Part shown: positions 37,041 through 50,244 of the stretch, one piece after another
Position numbering within the stretch: the first letter of the stretch is position 1
Layout of the letters: each line of letters starts with the position of its first letter
Source: Moringa oleifera
Lineage: Eukaryota; Streptophyta; Magnoliopsida; Brassicales; Moringaceae
Length of the DNA: 64,000 nucleotides
Direction of reading: 5' to 3'
NCBI GenBank assembly: GCA_021397835.1
Contig: JAJFZO010000658.1
Span: forward strand, 1,681,501 to 1,745,500
Program-made: the position numbers and the translations under genes
Notes under the pieces: model-generated
What the model saw: only the letters and a program-made list of their open reading frames with translations
What the model was told of the DNA's origin: nothing
Databases searched by the model: none

Positions 37041-38168
37041 TTTTTCTGCAAAGTTCGTTTTGAGTTTGAGGAAGCCAAACAGTCAATACTATTCAGGTTT
37101 TTGCGGTGGAAGTCCATGTGGTGTGATGTGGTGTAAGCCTAAGCACTCGGATCAAAACGTGAGGCCAGTTTTGGCTTTTGATTTTGGACCTTATATTTTC
37201 ATTTGGCAATATCTGGCTTTCCCTCAATCCCTGTTTCACAGTGACTACTTCAACAAGAAAAACTTATAAATGGTCCACATGAAATTCCCAATTTTCAGCA
37301 CTTATATCTCATTTCGGGTTGCTGATGCACCTATGAGATACCAAAACTGTGAATAAGTGACTGTCCTCGCTGCTCTGTTATAAGAGCAAATTCGATGTGC
37401 TCTCCTCTTCAATGGTCAACGCATTAAATGCACTTCCAAAAGGTCAAGAGCATTTATCTTCTTTCCTTTAGAGCAAAAATCCATGGGAGACTGCCTGTCT
37501 GTCTGTCCCTTGTAAAGGGCTAACAGAATACACATGTATCATGGTGCTTTTGTTGGAAAAAACAAACCAACCTTTTTACTATCAACAGGCAGCAGATATG
37601 TAATAATGCCATGTAGCTCCAAACACGAACATAAGCTCCAATATGGAGGGAGACTCTCTTGCTCTTTCTTGAGATTCTGCTTTGTTTAGTTGCCAAATGA
37701 TGAAGCTAAAGGGAAGAACTTGCACTATTTACAACTCTTCAAGCTTGAATGCCGACTGCTCTTTTTGGGATGGTGAGCCATAGGGAACAGTGACCTTCAA
37801 CTCTTATGCAATAATGAACATTCAGAAATGAAAATAGGGATTCACCAACAATTAAAAGATTTAGAATCAAAACTTGGAAAACTTCATGCCATTAAGATCA
37901 ATGTTACTCTATACACATGGCAAAAGCCAATTAGCCACAACTTGTTACTCTAGCTACCTATCAGTGGAAACCTGAAAGTAACTCTGAAATCAAAGATACA
38001 TCACTCACCATACCAACCACTTGGACTATAACTGCTGGACTAGGCCACACGGGAACACACCAAACCTAATAAAACACACGTCAACAAATTTGCGTGTTAT
38101 GCCAATTTCTTCAATTCGATCTTCCATGGGAACTCTCCAGTCCATCTGACTTCTAACTATCCTCGCTT
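37041..38168. other. intergenic: promoter of the 241-aa gene and 3' flank of the kinase
   Basis: No gene is supported. The first 250 bases carry an open frame on the plus strand (36898-37269) that is a shadow of the neighbouring gene. The rest is unremarkable. Confidence 0.5.
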
Positions 38169-40452
38169 TCAACACACAAGAGAAGATCTCAAAGATGTGG
38201 CAGTTGGAAGATTTGTACATGATGCCCAACGAATTACAGATTCAGACACCATAAAATCAAGTTGCTCACGCTCCCCTAAGCCAATTGTACGATTTCTCTT
38301 GCTGTGGATGCCCAAGATCCTTGACCCAATTGCTCCTACTGCCCTTTTAACTTCACCAGTCTTCTGCTCCATCTCTCTTGCCTCGTGACCAAAGCACGAA
38401 GAAGAATCTGGCAACACAAGCAACTTCCCCAAGCTTGCCTCTGCACAGCAAAGTGGATATGATTTCAGATATAGTTCCATGAGAAGAACGGAGTTAAAAG
38501 ATGGGAAACTCTATTACCTCCAGGAATTGCATCTACTTCAGACATGTTGGTTGAGAAATCTAATGTGGAACTTCCCTGCTCAACCATAGAAGCAGGGCTG
38601 AAGAATGCAAAACTTGGCATTGAGGATGGAGGGAGAGAGAATTCCAAGGCATCAGAACTGCAGCAATGACCAAAAGAAAACCCACCAGATACTAAGCAAG
38701 GTGCTGAGGGTTCCACCGGGAAAGAAGAAAATGATGTTCTGCAGGTTTCTGTAGATGACTGGACATCACAAATAATGGTTGGTCCAGTTCCAAAGCTGAT
38801 GTCCTGATTCCTAGACATAAATGAAGTAGAAAAGGAGCCACCACCTAGTTCCCATTCTCCACAAATTTGATGTTCATGTCCAGTCAATGGTTCAGGACAT
38901 AGTCCATCATCCTTCATCCATGAATGATCTACACGAAAGGAAAATTTGGGTTTAAGTCTTTTGGGAGGGAAATATTCACAATAGGAAAAAGAAATGAGAT
39001 TTCTTCACTTGGGGAAGAGCAGAAGTAACAAGCCTCAATTCACGTAAAGATCGTTGCAGCAACAATGTGTCCACATTAAGAGCATTCTTATGCTGCTACA
39101 AACTTCTCACAATACGACGTGTGGAACAATTGAGTTCATAAACACAAACATATATGCTTGGTCTTTCTGAAAAGCATCAAGTTCTAAGATGGAAGCAGAA
39201 TGATTTTGGAATGTGCTAGTCTTCCATGATCAGTTAAAATCCAGTGTCATCTGATGTGTATAAACCTTGCCTTTCAACGATGGAGCCTACTATTTGGTCC
39301 TTTAATTTCCATATAATCATAATTTTATAAAAATAATAACTAGTCACCTTCCAACCCACTATGCTCTCTAAAGCAGGATCTGACTGGATCTGTTCAGAAA
39401 ATAAGACAAGCACTCTCGGTAAAAGAATCAAGATTCAACCTACCTAAAACCTGCTGAGCAGTGAGCCTTTGAGAAGAATCTCTGCAAAGCATTCCCCTAA
39501 CTAAATCTTTTGCAGATTCAGATATGCAATCCCAAGGATCTGAATGGAACCGCAGATCAGCTGCTCTAACAGCATCAAATATCTGTGACCTAGTTTTTCC
39601 CCAAAAGGGTGGCATTCCACAAAGGAGAATGTAAAGAATAACCCCAGCACTCCAGACATCAGCAGCCTGATTATAGCCCCCTGCCAAGACCTCAGGAGCT
39701 ATATAAAATGGACTACCAACAGTTCCATGCAAGCTCTGCCCTGCTTGAACAAAGTCCAAAAGCTTAAAATGTTAAAATTCTTGAGACTTTAAATGAAACA
39801 GTAATCTGAACAATGAACATTCTGCAGATAAGAGACAGAAAAGAAAAAAATATACAACCCTACCAGGCTTAATGTAGGTTGCAAGACCAAAATCTGCCAA
39901 TTTAATTGGTGAAGATGACGATTTTGTGGCTAAGAGGATATTCTCTGGCTTTAAATCTCTATGAACAACCCCAATTTCATGGCAATACAACACCACTTGA
40001 ATTAAATGCCTGAAGAGAACCCTGGCCTCAGCCTCAGAGAACCGACCATATTTCTCTAAACAGTGGAAAAGCTCCCCTCCAGCACAAAGTTCCATCACTA
40101 GATGCACGTGGTCTTCATCCTCATAAACAGCCTTGAGATCTACAACATTCGGGTGCCCTGATAACCTAGTCATTATTTCAATCTCAAGCTTGACACTTCG
40201 TGCATCATCTGAGGTCACCAATCTGTCTTTGGAAATTGATTTGCAAGCAAACAACTCTCCTGTCAACTTATCAGAACATGCTCTAATCACCCCAAATTGT
40301 CCCCATCCTAACTGCTCTCCGAGAACATACCTGTCTTTCAATTTTGCAGTCTGATTTGTATCCAAAATGGTTTCTTTCAAGCTTGTAACTTTATAGCAAT
40401 TGCTTGGTTGCTTTGATGTTTCACTGGCACTGTTGCTCTTGGCAACAGCCAT
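38169..40452 (-). CDS. Ser/Thr protein kinase, PEPKR/CDPK-related
   Basis: CDPK-SnRK superfamily kinase without EF hands, resembling PEP carboxylase kinase-related kinase 1. Exons are 40452-39864, 39740-39444, 38928-38518 and 38440-38169 (1569 nt, 522 aa). The kinase domain starts at RYVLGEQLGWGQFGV (41-55), with Lys71 in FACKSI, HRDLKPEN (164-171), DFG (187-189), APE in YIAPEVL, and ends near DHSWMK. All catalytic residues are present. The C-terminal 220 residues are Ser-rich without a known domain and include a conserved-looking end (EVKRAVGAIGSRILGIHSKR). The ATG at 40452 (MAVAKSNS) is preferred over one nine codons upstream. The 5' leader probably begins near 41400 and contains an intron. 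PEPKR1 lies close to a DREB1 gene in Arabidopsis too. Confidence 0.9.
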
Positions 40453-41420
40453 ATCAAGTAGGCAAACTCTAGCCAACAACCAGGCCCAGAGTATTCACAA
40501 TACCAGCTTATGATTTCTCTCTTTTCAGCTCTAACTATGTTTGTCCACGACCCTTTCTCTGAATAGAAGAGAAAGTCAAATTAATAAGTCAAAAACCTTG
40601 ATTTTCCTTCTTCGGCAATGTAACCATTCAACAAACCATGCTTCAAGTCAAAATCCAAAATATAAGCTTCTCATAGCAAGTAGTTGAAATCTGACAGCAT
40701 TGCTTACCATAAATAATGCCACACTGAAAATCTGCTCCGAACTGAACTAGAATGTGAACATGGAACGAGAGAAACTTAAACCCTCAGCCGAGCCCCTCCT
40801 TTCCAGCTGGATAAAATAGATCTGTAACAGAACCAAAATAACCAGATTTTAGGTTCATTCAAAGATTTAAGCCTCACATTTTAACCTGATAAAGAATGTA
40901 TCTATTTGGATCTGACTGACAACAGTAAATCAAAGCATTTGAGAAAAACTCACAGGTAAAACACATATTCCAACTCCATAAAATCTACAGTGAAGCTTAA
41001 AACATAATCCAAGTTCTATTCCTCAACAAAATCTTCATTGTGAAGCCCTAACCACCTTTTCCCATCAGCAAAAAGGTCCAAGACTCACTAACACGCCAAA
41101 ATCAACACGATCCCATCCAAATTTACCTGACAATAGTGATGCGCTTCAAATCTTCCCGGAAATTATACAAGCCAATAAATAATTCAAATAAAAACAAACC
41201 CCAGACACACAAATTCACGCAGGATACATGATAGAAATAGAGGAATAGCCATAAGTGACCTGAACAGAGAAATCAATGGGAGGCTGAGGAAGAGAGCACC
41301 ACAAAAGAAGAAACCCGTTGGAGCAGTGATTGAACTCCCCGAGACAGGCCTTCCGTGGGCTCTCCTCGGTGTCTCCTCTTCGTTGAGCTTTTTGCACAAA
41401 ACCCCCACTTGTGTATTATG
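40453..41420 (-). other. 5' UTR region and UTR intron of the kinase gene
   Basis: On the minus strand an exon-like leader at about 41400-41262 ends CTGTTCAG|GTCACTT, and acceptor-like sites occur before the start codon. Open frames here are short and unrecognised. The UTR intron is inferred from the splice-site-like sequences and from the long non-coding spacing. Confidence 0.45.
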
Positions 41421-42443
41421 ATCCTACCGTATTGATTGAGGTATAGTTGTTTTGTTCCTTATGCTTTTGAAAAATGATGGCTTCCCTCGGACCTGAAGGC
41501 TCAGTTAAATTCTGTTTAATTATGAGGTTGATACTGGTGTCGTCCCTAACGTTAACGCCTCATACCCGCTGTTGCTTTTACAGTTGACATAATAAACTTA
41601 TATTATCAAAACTTGTTTTTGTTTTTTTTTTTCCTCCCTAAACTTATTTTTTTATTATTTTAATTTTAATTTTGAATAATAAAATTATTTTAAATTATAA
41701 TAATAAAATTTATCACTATTTAAAATTTTTACAAAATAACATAAATTATTAATTTTTTTATATCGCTGTACTAAGTGATTTGTTATTTATTAGGATTTTG
41801 ATTTAAATTAATAAATTAAATTAAAATTTTATATTTTTTAACAAATCAAAATTATTTATTATGATTTTAATTTTGCACTAATATAATTAAGATGAATTAC
41901 AATTTCTATTTTATTTTATAAACTATAACTTAAATTTGACAATACTAAATCGAAAGTTCATGTTCTATTTTTTAATAATTATTTGATTAATTTTTTTATA
42001 TTTAAATATTAATTTTGTTAAATTGGTGTAGGTTTGAAAGATATTTCAAACTAGATTTTAAATCAAATTTTGAATCAAAGTCTAAAACAGTTTGGAACTG
42101 AATTATTAAAAATATAATATTATTAATTATTAAAATATATGTAAATAATAATAATAATAATAATCATACTATCTTGATATAAATGCTGATTTGGATGTGT
42201 TTAAAATGATTAAATATTTTTAATATTATATGTATATATAAGTTTAAAGAATGTGTAATGTATAAAAATAATTTTAAAAATATATTTATATTACAATAAA
42301 ATATTTTTATATTATTATAATATATAAATTTTAATAATTTATTATTAAAAAATTTATAAGTATCATTTTGTATAATAAGTTTTCTATATAAATAAAATTA
42401 TATTTTATTAAATATAACAAAAACATTAATTTATATTTATGTA

Positions 42444-43012
42444 TTATAATTTAATTAAAGATAAAAGTCTCACAAAATCGTGAAGTTTACCTATGTTACC
42501 AATCAAACTCTTATATTTAAAAAATAACAAATTAAAAATTAATCTATAAATTTGATTTAAATTAAATTTTATCAAAAAAATTTAAAAATTATGATATTCA
42601 AATTAAAAATATTTTACAATTAATTTTAATTTAAGATTTATCACAAATGTAAAGAAACATTAAAACTATAGTTACAAAAAAGTTTCGTACTTTTAAAAAT
42701 AATTATGTTATTTTTAAATTTCTTTGATATTATAAATTTATAAAATATATATTTTTAATCTTTAAAAAATTGTAAAACTTTTTGTAACAATATCTTGAAT
42801 ATTATTTTACATATGTAAAAGATTTCAACTCAAAATTTATTATATAAATTATTTAATTTGAATACTTTTAATTTTAAATTTTTTTAATAAAATTTAAATT
42901 AAATTAATAAATTAAGATTGAATTTATCACTTTTTAAATGTAAAGATTTGATTGATAACATAAGTAAATATCAAAGGTTTGTGAGACTTTTGTCCTTTAG
43001 TTAATGACATAA
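42444..43012. mobile_element. foldback / long-TIR miniature element (about 570 bp)
   Basis: The left end (ATTAAAGATAAAAGTCTCAC) matches the reverse complement of the right end (ACTAAAGGACAAAAGTCTCA) with few differences. The match continues inward through TATGTTAxCAATCAAA, a TTTAAATTAAATTTTAT-type block, TATTCAAATTAA and AGTTACAAAAAAGTTT, to a centre near 42728. Almost the whole element is therefore one imperfect hairpin without coding capacity. This is typical of foldback or MULE-type MITEs. The exact ends and target-site duplication could not be fixed in the AT-rich flanks. Confidence 0.75.
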
Positions 43013-43836
43013 TTTTAAAATTAAAAATAAAATTTAATAAATAAAGTTAAAAAATAAAATTAAAAAATAATAAAGATAAAATTATAAATAAAATCAATAA
43101 AAAACAAATTGGATATCATTTCAATAATTAAAAAAATATTTATAAAAACTAATATTTATTTACATTTACATTTACAAAATAATAAAATAAGAAAATAATT
43201 GAATTTTTTATTTTTTATTCATTTTTAATAGTATTCTACTTTTTATTATTTAAATTTTGACACAGTTAAAATTTTTATTGAATTCCAAATTTTTAGCAAA
43301 GTTTTTATATTGATTACAAAGTAAATTTATACAAAAAAAAAAGTTTTTTTCTTTGCTCATTATTTTTTAGTTAAAGTTTGGGTTATTTTATCTATTTATA
43401 TTATTATTCTAAAATTTATTATATACTAATTTTGTAATAATCTGTATGAAAAATTAAGTATTTTAAATATAAATTATGCTTTAATGTGATATCATTTCAT
43501 AATTTTGTAATTCTAATTTTTTATGTAATAACATAAGTGTTTTAATTTCAATTAATAATGACCTATGATAAATTTAAATAATTTAAAATAATTAGAATAT
43601 ATTTTTATATCATTTTAAAAAATTAAGATCCTTTAGTAATGATTAGAAAAAATATGTATTTTTTAATAATTTTGAAGCAAAATATGTAATCATATATAGT
43701 TATTCTAAAATTATCTGAATAAATTAAAAATAATTCTTATAAAACAAATAAAATTAAAAATAGCATTTGAATTGTTAAATATAATACATTTTTTTAAATA
43801 TATAGACTAATTATCTTATCAACAAAAAAATTCTAC

Positions 43837-43894
43837 TTAGATTTAATTATGTCAAAAAAATAATTTTAGATTTAATTGTGTCAAAAAAATAATT
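43837..43894. repeat. 29-bp tandem duplication, two copies
   Basis: 43837-43865 and 43866-43894 are copies of a unit beginning TTAGATTTAATT(A/G)TGTCAA, differing at one base. It is a local duplication inside AT-rich DNA. Confidence 0.85.
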
Positions 43895-44650
43895 ATCTTA
43901 TCAATATTTTTTATTCAAACTTAAAATTAAATTATAATAATTTTTTATTTTCATAAATTTTTATAAAAATAATGTGTATAAAATCATGACGACGTAAAAA
44001 AACAAAAAACTAAAATCAACTTATGACGCTCCTTTATTTATTTCGCCAATGTGAAAACATGTGCTTTAGGATGACAAATTTTATCCAATTTGAGATTAAC
44101 TTTAGCTGCAAAATAGTCAAATACTCGTTAGTAAATATAAATAAAAAGATATTGTGTATATTGATTGGGGAAAAAAAAAAGTTGGTGACCCTCAATTAAT
44201 AAAATAAACATGATATTATTCTAATCATGAATATCTCAAAATCATCAATCATCATATATCTTTTGATAGCATGTTTAAATCAACGGATGTGAATAATTGC
44301 AAATTAATTATTAACAAAAAATAAAAAAGAGTATTAAAATAAAAAATTTGACTTGATAAATTAAAAAATAAATACATAATTCAAGAATATATATGATAAA
44401 AAATTAGTACTTAATAAAATTTTATTATAAAGATTAAAATTTAATTTTTTAAAATATTATTTTTAAATTAAAATTTAAAAATATTAACTTTATATAGTTA
44501 TAAAAATATAAAACCTACAAAAAAACTTACCTAATAGTATGAATGTTTTAAAAAGAAATGATTTTGTTATTATATATATTAAATTATTTATTAAATATTA
44601 TTTTATTTCATATTTCTTTTAAAATCAAAAAATGAAAAACAAATATTGGG

Positions 44651-45243
44651 AGATGTGGACGTAGGCCCGTAGAGGGACTTGCGCACTGGCTTTAAGTCAT
44701 GCGCTCAAATACACCGCGCCCATAGTGTTGTAGAAAAGAAAAGAAGGTGCCATCGGTATCGGCATGCAGCTCTCCTCCTTCCATAGGGAACAATTAGGCG
44801 TTTCGAGGGGGCAATCCAGTCATTTAACTATCGTTCCGCTGCCCCTGTCGTGTCCTACTGCTGCGCGCTTTCCTCTTCTCACACGGTCTCGCAGACAGAA
44901 CAGGGTCCAGGGAAACCCAAACCCCAATCACTAAACCCTCACTTAATGCATAGATCATCAGTTAAGCATACAACGATCAGATAATTGTTCGAGAGGAGAG
45001 AGAAAGATCTGGGAGAGTGATATATTGTTTTGTCGTTTCTTTTTCAAGAGAGAAGTAATTTGAGAGAGTGAGAAACTAGGGTTTCTGTGATCTCCTCCCT
45101 TCACTTCATGATTAGATTCGATTCTATTGAGATTGATCAGTTTAGCCTTCGATCAAAAACTTCTCGAATTCGATATTTGACACTCGTCTCATCATCATCA
45201 TCATTATTATTATCATTGTTACTATTATAATCAAGAACCCCCC
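44651..45243 (+). promoter_or_regulatory. promoter and 5' UTR of the ZFWD gene
   Basis: GC content rises sharply from about 44650, marking the promoter. The leader near 45060-45243 is purine/pyrimidine-rich and includes AGGGTTT and a trinucleotide tract (TCATCATCATCATCATTATT, about 45189-45215) just before the start codon. No TATA box was obvious. Confidence 0.45.
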
Positions 45244-48200
45244 ATGGATTTAGATGGGAACGGAGGCAGCAAGCGCGTCTTCCATCGACTTGGCGGCCCA
45301 ACGGCAACGGACACCAAACAGAGAGTTTGTTATCATTGGCGGGCGGGCAAGTGCAACAGGTTCCCGTGCCCATATTTGCATAGAGAATTGCCGCCACCGA
45401 CTCCTGCAGCTGCGGCGGCAAATGGGTCGGCCCCAAAGCGGTATGCTGATGAATCCGGGTTTTCGGGTGCGGGTCAGAGGAGAGGCCCGGGGTTTAACAG
45501 CAATAGTTGGGGCAGAGTTGGCGGGAACCGGACGGTGAGGAAGACAGAGAAATTGTGTAATTATTGGACGCAAGGAAACTGTCAATATGGTGATAAGTGT
45601 AGATATCAGCATTCTTGGAGTTTAGGGGATGGCTTCACCTTGTTGACCCAACTTGAAGGGCACCAGAAGGTGATTATTGTGGGGTTAATTTCTTATTGGC
45701 TTTGCATGAGTTTGGTCTCTGTGTGATCATTCTGATCGGATTGGTGTTTATTGATTTTGGAACAGCTTGTTAGTGGGATTGCTTTGCCGGCTGGATCTGA
45801 TAAGCTTTACACGGGTAGCAAAGATGAGACTATGAGGGTTTGGGATTGTGCATCCGGGCAGGTTCTTATTACTGTTGCTTTCTTTAATCTACTTCTGTCT
45901 AGTATTTGCAAGTGTCAGTCAAATTTTTATTTACATGTTGCAGTTGTTGGGGTTTGGTTTTCGAGTGATGAAAAAAGAATGAAACTGATTGGTGGGAGAA
46001 AAGATTGTGTCTATGCGAAGATGATGTTTTTTACCAAGTGAAATAAGAAGGTGGTTACCTTCACTATTTTAATGCTAGAGTTATGGTGCTAGTGGGAAAA
46101 AGTGAGTGGTGGAGTTTAAATAGGACTACATTTATGAGCTTCCGCGAAGGGCAAGATGCTAGAACTGAGCTATTATTATCCACAATACAGTTTTCATTCA
46201 AAATAACTGATTGCGACTGTTTGAATAGAATAAAACCAACAATAAGGAATCATATTGTTATTAGCTCATCAGCAAGTGCCTGATATAACCAGGAGCGCTT
46301 AAGATAACAGTCTTTTGTTTGTTTGGATTATTTTCTGAGAAAAGTGGTAGCTAATCTTATAGCTTGTCTGTGGCATTTTGTAGTGTGTAGACGTATTTAA
46401 TCTTGGTGGTGAAGTTGGTTGCATGATTAGTGAAGGCCCATGGGTATTTGTTGGTATGCCAAATGTTGTCAAGGTACGTCTGGAGAATAATTCTCTAGCT
46501 TGTCTTCCCTTCTCCTAAGGTGCTTCATGAATTGAAGGTCCTTACTTGCTGCTGATATTGTATTTATTAACTTCTAATAGGTAAATCTATGATATTTTCT
46601 CATGGTATTGTAGGCCTGGAACACCCAAGCCGCCTCTGTCCTGAGTCTTAATGGACCTGTTGGACAAGTTTACACTATGGTTGTGGGTAATGATTTGCTG
46701 TTTGCTGGTACCCAGGTAATGATCTGATACAGGTGTATTACCTTACTTTTGTTCTTGAGTTGTTTTCTCCACATATGGTCAAACTGTATTTCATTTGTAC
46801 TTTTGGTTGTGTAGGATGGAACTATTTTAGCTTGGAAATTTAATGCTGTCACCAACTGCTTTGAACCAGCCGCATCACTTAAAGGTCACACTCTTGCAGT
46901 TATTTCGTTAATAGTTGGAGCTAACAGGCTTTACTCTGGTTCCATGGACCATTCTATAAAGGTAAGCTGGTTTATAATGTCAATTCCACATGGGGTCCAA
47001 GTTTTCTGAAGGAGAACCTTCAATTGTTTCTGTATCATGATGGTAGAATTGAGTGTTTTATTGCTTTTCCTTAATATTAATAGTGTCCTTTCTCTCAGGT
47101 CTGGAGCCTTGAAACTTTACAGTGCATACAGACACTTACTGAGCATACTTCAGTCGTAATGTCCCTTCTTTGCTGGGATCATTTTCTTCTATCATGTTCA
47201 TTGGACCAAACCATTAAGGTTCTTGCCTTTCTTATGCTCATATTATTTTGTTTGTTTAGGAGCACTTGGATAGAGTTTTTCAATTTCGTTGCTTGTGCAG
47301 GTGTGGGTTGCAACAGAAAGTGGAAACTTGGAAGTAACATACACTCACAACGAAGAACATGTATGTTTTAGGCAAAACCCACCTGTGCCTTATGCATTGC
47401 ATTTTAATATATGATTTTAGTCAACTTAGTCATGCTGATGAATTTGGATACAAGACCTTGTTTTCAGATATTGACATTGATGATAGTTTGTGCTGGAGAT
47501 ATGACCATTGATCCTTTTGGTATCAATTGTAACATAAATAATTGACAAACTCATTGATCTTTGGGGTATCAACATATATAAAAACAAAAAAAGAAGAAAA
47601 TGATTGAAGGAGGCTGGCATGCTTTAGAGAGGATTTAAAAGTTCATGAGGATTAATTTGGCTTTTCAGTAGAAGTTTCTTTATTTGTGTTGTCACCTTCC
47701 TAGGAGGTTTTATGCTGCCAGGTTCTTACATTTGAACTATGTGGCTAGCCATGAGAAGGTTATTTCAATATCAAGAATCAAGTGTGATTTGTCGTCAAAA
47801 AGCATTGAAAGCTCATAGGGTCACTTGAAACAGGTGTAAGGTGTATGGCTTATGGAATCAATTAGAATACTTTCAGTTTGGGGGCTTTTAAGGATCATCA
47901 GGCTGCAGTGTGTGATCACTGTTGTGGTTTTTACCGATTTTCTCTGATTAAGAGACCTCACATCATGGGACCCTGCTGTAAAGCCTTAACCTTAGCATAA
48001 GATTAGGTCGCTGTAAATATTTTCTGTCAATAGAAAAACACTGGAAAGGCATTAATTAGTCTGATCATTGAGTAACATTCATATAGATTGTTTGAAGGAG
48101 AAATGGTTACATGTTGACCAGATGGTTTGAAGGAGATAAGTTTGCTTCTTGCCTCGTCTGATTTTTTTAATTAAAAGGTATTATTCCAATGAGAAGCAAA

Positions 48201-49161
48201 AAGGAAATCCTTCAGACAGCAAGGAAATCATATTTCACATAACACACAGGGTCAAGAAAGTATGATTTTTACATTGTCATCATGGTTGTCATCTCATGTT
48301 AAAGCTTTTATGTTCTTGGCTTCCTCATGTTAAGAAGTTTCTTACCTTCGATATATGTGCTAAACATCTCCTTTTATTTTTGTTTAAAAGTGCCAAACTT
48401 TTGGACCTGTGTGGTATTGTGCTTAACAACTGAAATTAAAGAAGGCATGGGTGTTTGTGCCTTTGCTTGTAATAAAGATGCTACGTTCTCATCATATGCT
48501 TTGAGACCTCCCGAAATGGTCATAAGACTATTCTTAGTTCTGCGCAGTGTGTAATCCATGACAGCATAGAAAATTAAATTCAGTTGGATTGTCTCAGGAA
48601 AATAACCGTGTATATTTGGGGAATCTTTGATCAAAGCTATAACATAACCTTCACCTCTGATTTACCTTTATGTAGATGGATGAACTGTGAACTGTCCATT
48701 TTGTGTTTCATATGATCATGCTTTTTATGTCAATTTGTTGAGCTGCTTTAAGCCATTATTGTATCTGAAATTTAGGATCTTCTCTGGATCATTGATAGTT
48801 GTATACTTTAACGATGTTATGAGCTTTTTGCTGCAGGGTGTTCTTGCTCTTTGTGGCATGCATGATTCAGAAGCCAAGCCAATATTGATGTGCTCTTGCA
48901 ATGACAATTCCGTCCGCCTCTATGACTTACCATCGTGAGTTTTTGCCAAAATTTACCAGCTATTTTGTTTTGCCTTTTCATCATTATAACTATTCCTTCT
49001 TTGTGCTATTACGGCTTAGGTTCTTCGAGAGGGGGAAAATTTTTGCTAAACAGGAGATTCGTGCCATTCAGATAGGTCCTGGTGGCCTGTTTTTTACTGG
49101 TGATGGAACTGGTCAAGTGAAAGTATGGAAGTGGTCAACAGAACCTGCAGCCACTGCCTGA
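45244..49161 (+). CDS. ZFWD: CCCH zinc-finger WD40 protein (ZFWD family)
   Basis: Plant ZFWD protein: two CCCH fingers plus a WD40 propeller, likely RNA-binding or scaffold. Exons: 45244-45669, 45766-45861, 46384-46473, 46614-46715, 46815-46961, 47099-47218, 47301-47360, 48837-48934 and 49020-49161 (1281 nt, 426 aa). Finger 1 (C29-x7-C-x4-C-x3-H46) is CYHWRAGKCNRFPCPYLH. Finger 2 (C105-x7-C-x5-C-x3-H123) is CNYWTQGNCQYGDKCRYQH. A Gly/Ala/Pro-rich linker separates them. WD repeats follow, with YTGSKDETMRVWD, LYSGSMDHSIKVWSLE, LLSCSLDQTIKVWVA and FTGDGTGQVKVWKW. Intron 7 is 1.48 kb; the others are short. It neighbours CBF and SDH genes as in Arabidopsis (ZFWD1/ZFWD2), but which paralogue is uncertain. 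Confidence 0.93.
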
Positions 49162-50244
49162 ATACTAGCACTATATTGGTGCTGTTATGTATTTATTTTT
49201 GTCCTTTTATTTTATTTGATTTTACCTTAGGTTATCTTCCCTGATTTGTAAGTTCGCGGGAGTAATTATAAGCTGAGAATACTAAGCTTTTGGGTTGCTA
49301 GCTGTAGGTGTTTAGCAACATCAAGCCCTTTGTCACCTTGCAGTGTGCCATAGTTTTGAATAGGCAAGCTCTTCTCGACCCAAATGAGAACATGTAATAC
49401 ATTCAGAACTCTCAATGATGTTGAACTCTTCTTGATGTTAATTGAGATCAGTATGCATTGTGATGGAAATCTTTGTTTTATATATTTCTCGTAACCAAGA
49501 TGAAATATGCGTATCTATTGTGGCAAAGGGGATGATACAGTGCTTCTGTTAGCGTTGGGAGAAGGCAAAGAAGATGAAAAGAAATGGTCTGATATGAAGT
49601 AAAACAAATGCTATGACAATCTGATTACCCAGTAAAAATTGGATCTCGAAATGAGTGATGACCGCACAGAATGTTTATTTGATGCAAGGGAGTGGGGATA
49701 CTCATAATTCCATAGAGAAATATTTGACTTCCTTATTCCATTTCCATGTTCAATGAAATATTTGAATCTACCTTTCAATTTCACTTGGTCAACTTCTTTC
49801 TACTTCATTTATCAATAATTAGGAACAAGAAAAAATTGACACAAAGAAATAATAATTAGAGCTTTTTGAACTAGAGTTGAAATAGCTTCTAATGTTCAAA
49901 TCAGTTAAGAAATCACCCACATCAATAACAATCTATCCTTTTGAATTCCACATTACTTTGATTCATCAGAGTTAATACTAGAGCATTAACAGGAAACAAA
50001 CCTACAAACCATCAAGAAAGAGATTGTCTTAGAGATGACAGAGCCATAGAAACTTGGAGAAAGTTACCCACACCACACTAGCTTCGAACAGAGGCTGCCT
50101 ACACTTTTCACAAAGTTTTTTTTTTTTGGCATATTTCACTGTAAACTATGACTGCAAACTTATTTCCTTTTGCAATCATTTCCTCTCCCCCACCCACAAT
50201 AAAGAACCAAACTAAAGGCAGCTTCCTTGTTGCAGTTGCTGAGT
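49162..50244. other. convergent 3' flanks of ZFWD and SDH genes
   Basis: The region holds the 3' UTRs of two converging genes plus spacer. No open frame is worth calling. Confidence 0.55.

Larger units (their letters stand above)
41421..44650. other. 3.2-kb extremely AT-rich gap
   Basis: This stretch contains no open frame of note on either strand. It is made mostly of A/T homopolymers and simple words, with an (ATA)n microsatellite at about 42142-42164. It could be decayed non-autonomous transposons, and its composition is like a matrix-attachment region. It contains the foldback element and a small tandem duplication annotated separately. Confidence 0.7.

Noticed and set aside
41421..44650. 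Possible LTR retrotransposon or Helitron in the AT-rich gap
   Set aside because: No gag/pol or helicase reading frames, no long direct terminal repeats and no primer-binding site were seen; only the foldback element is supported.
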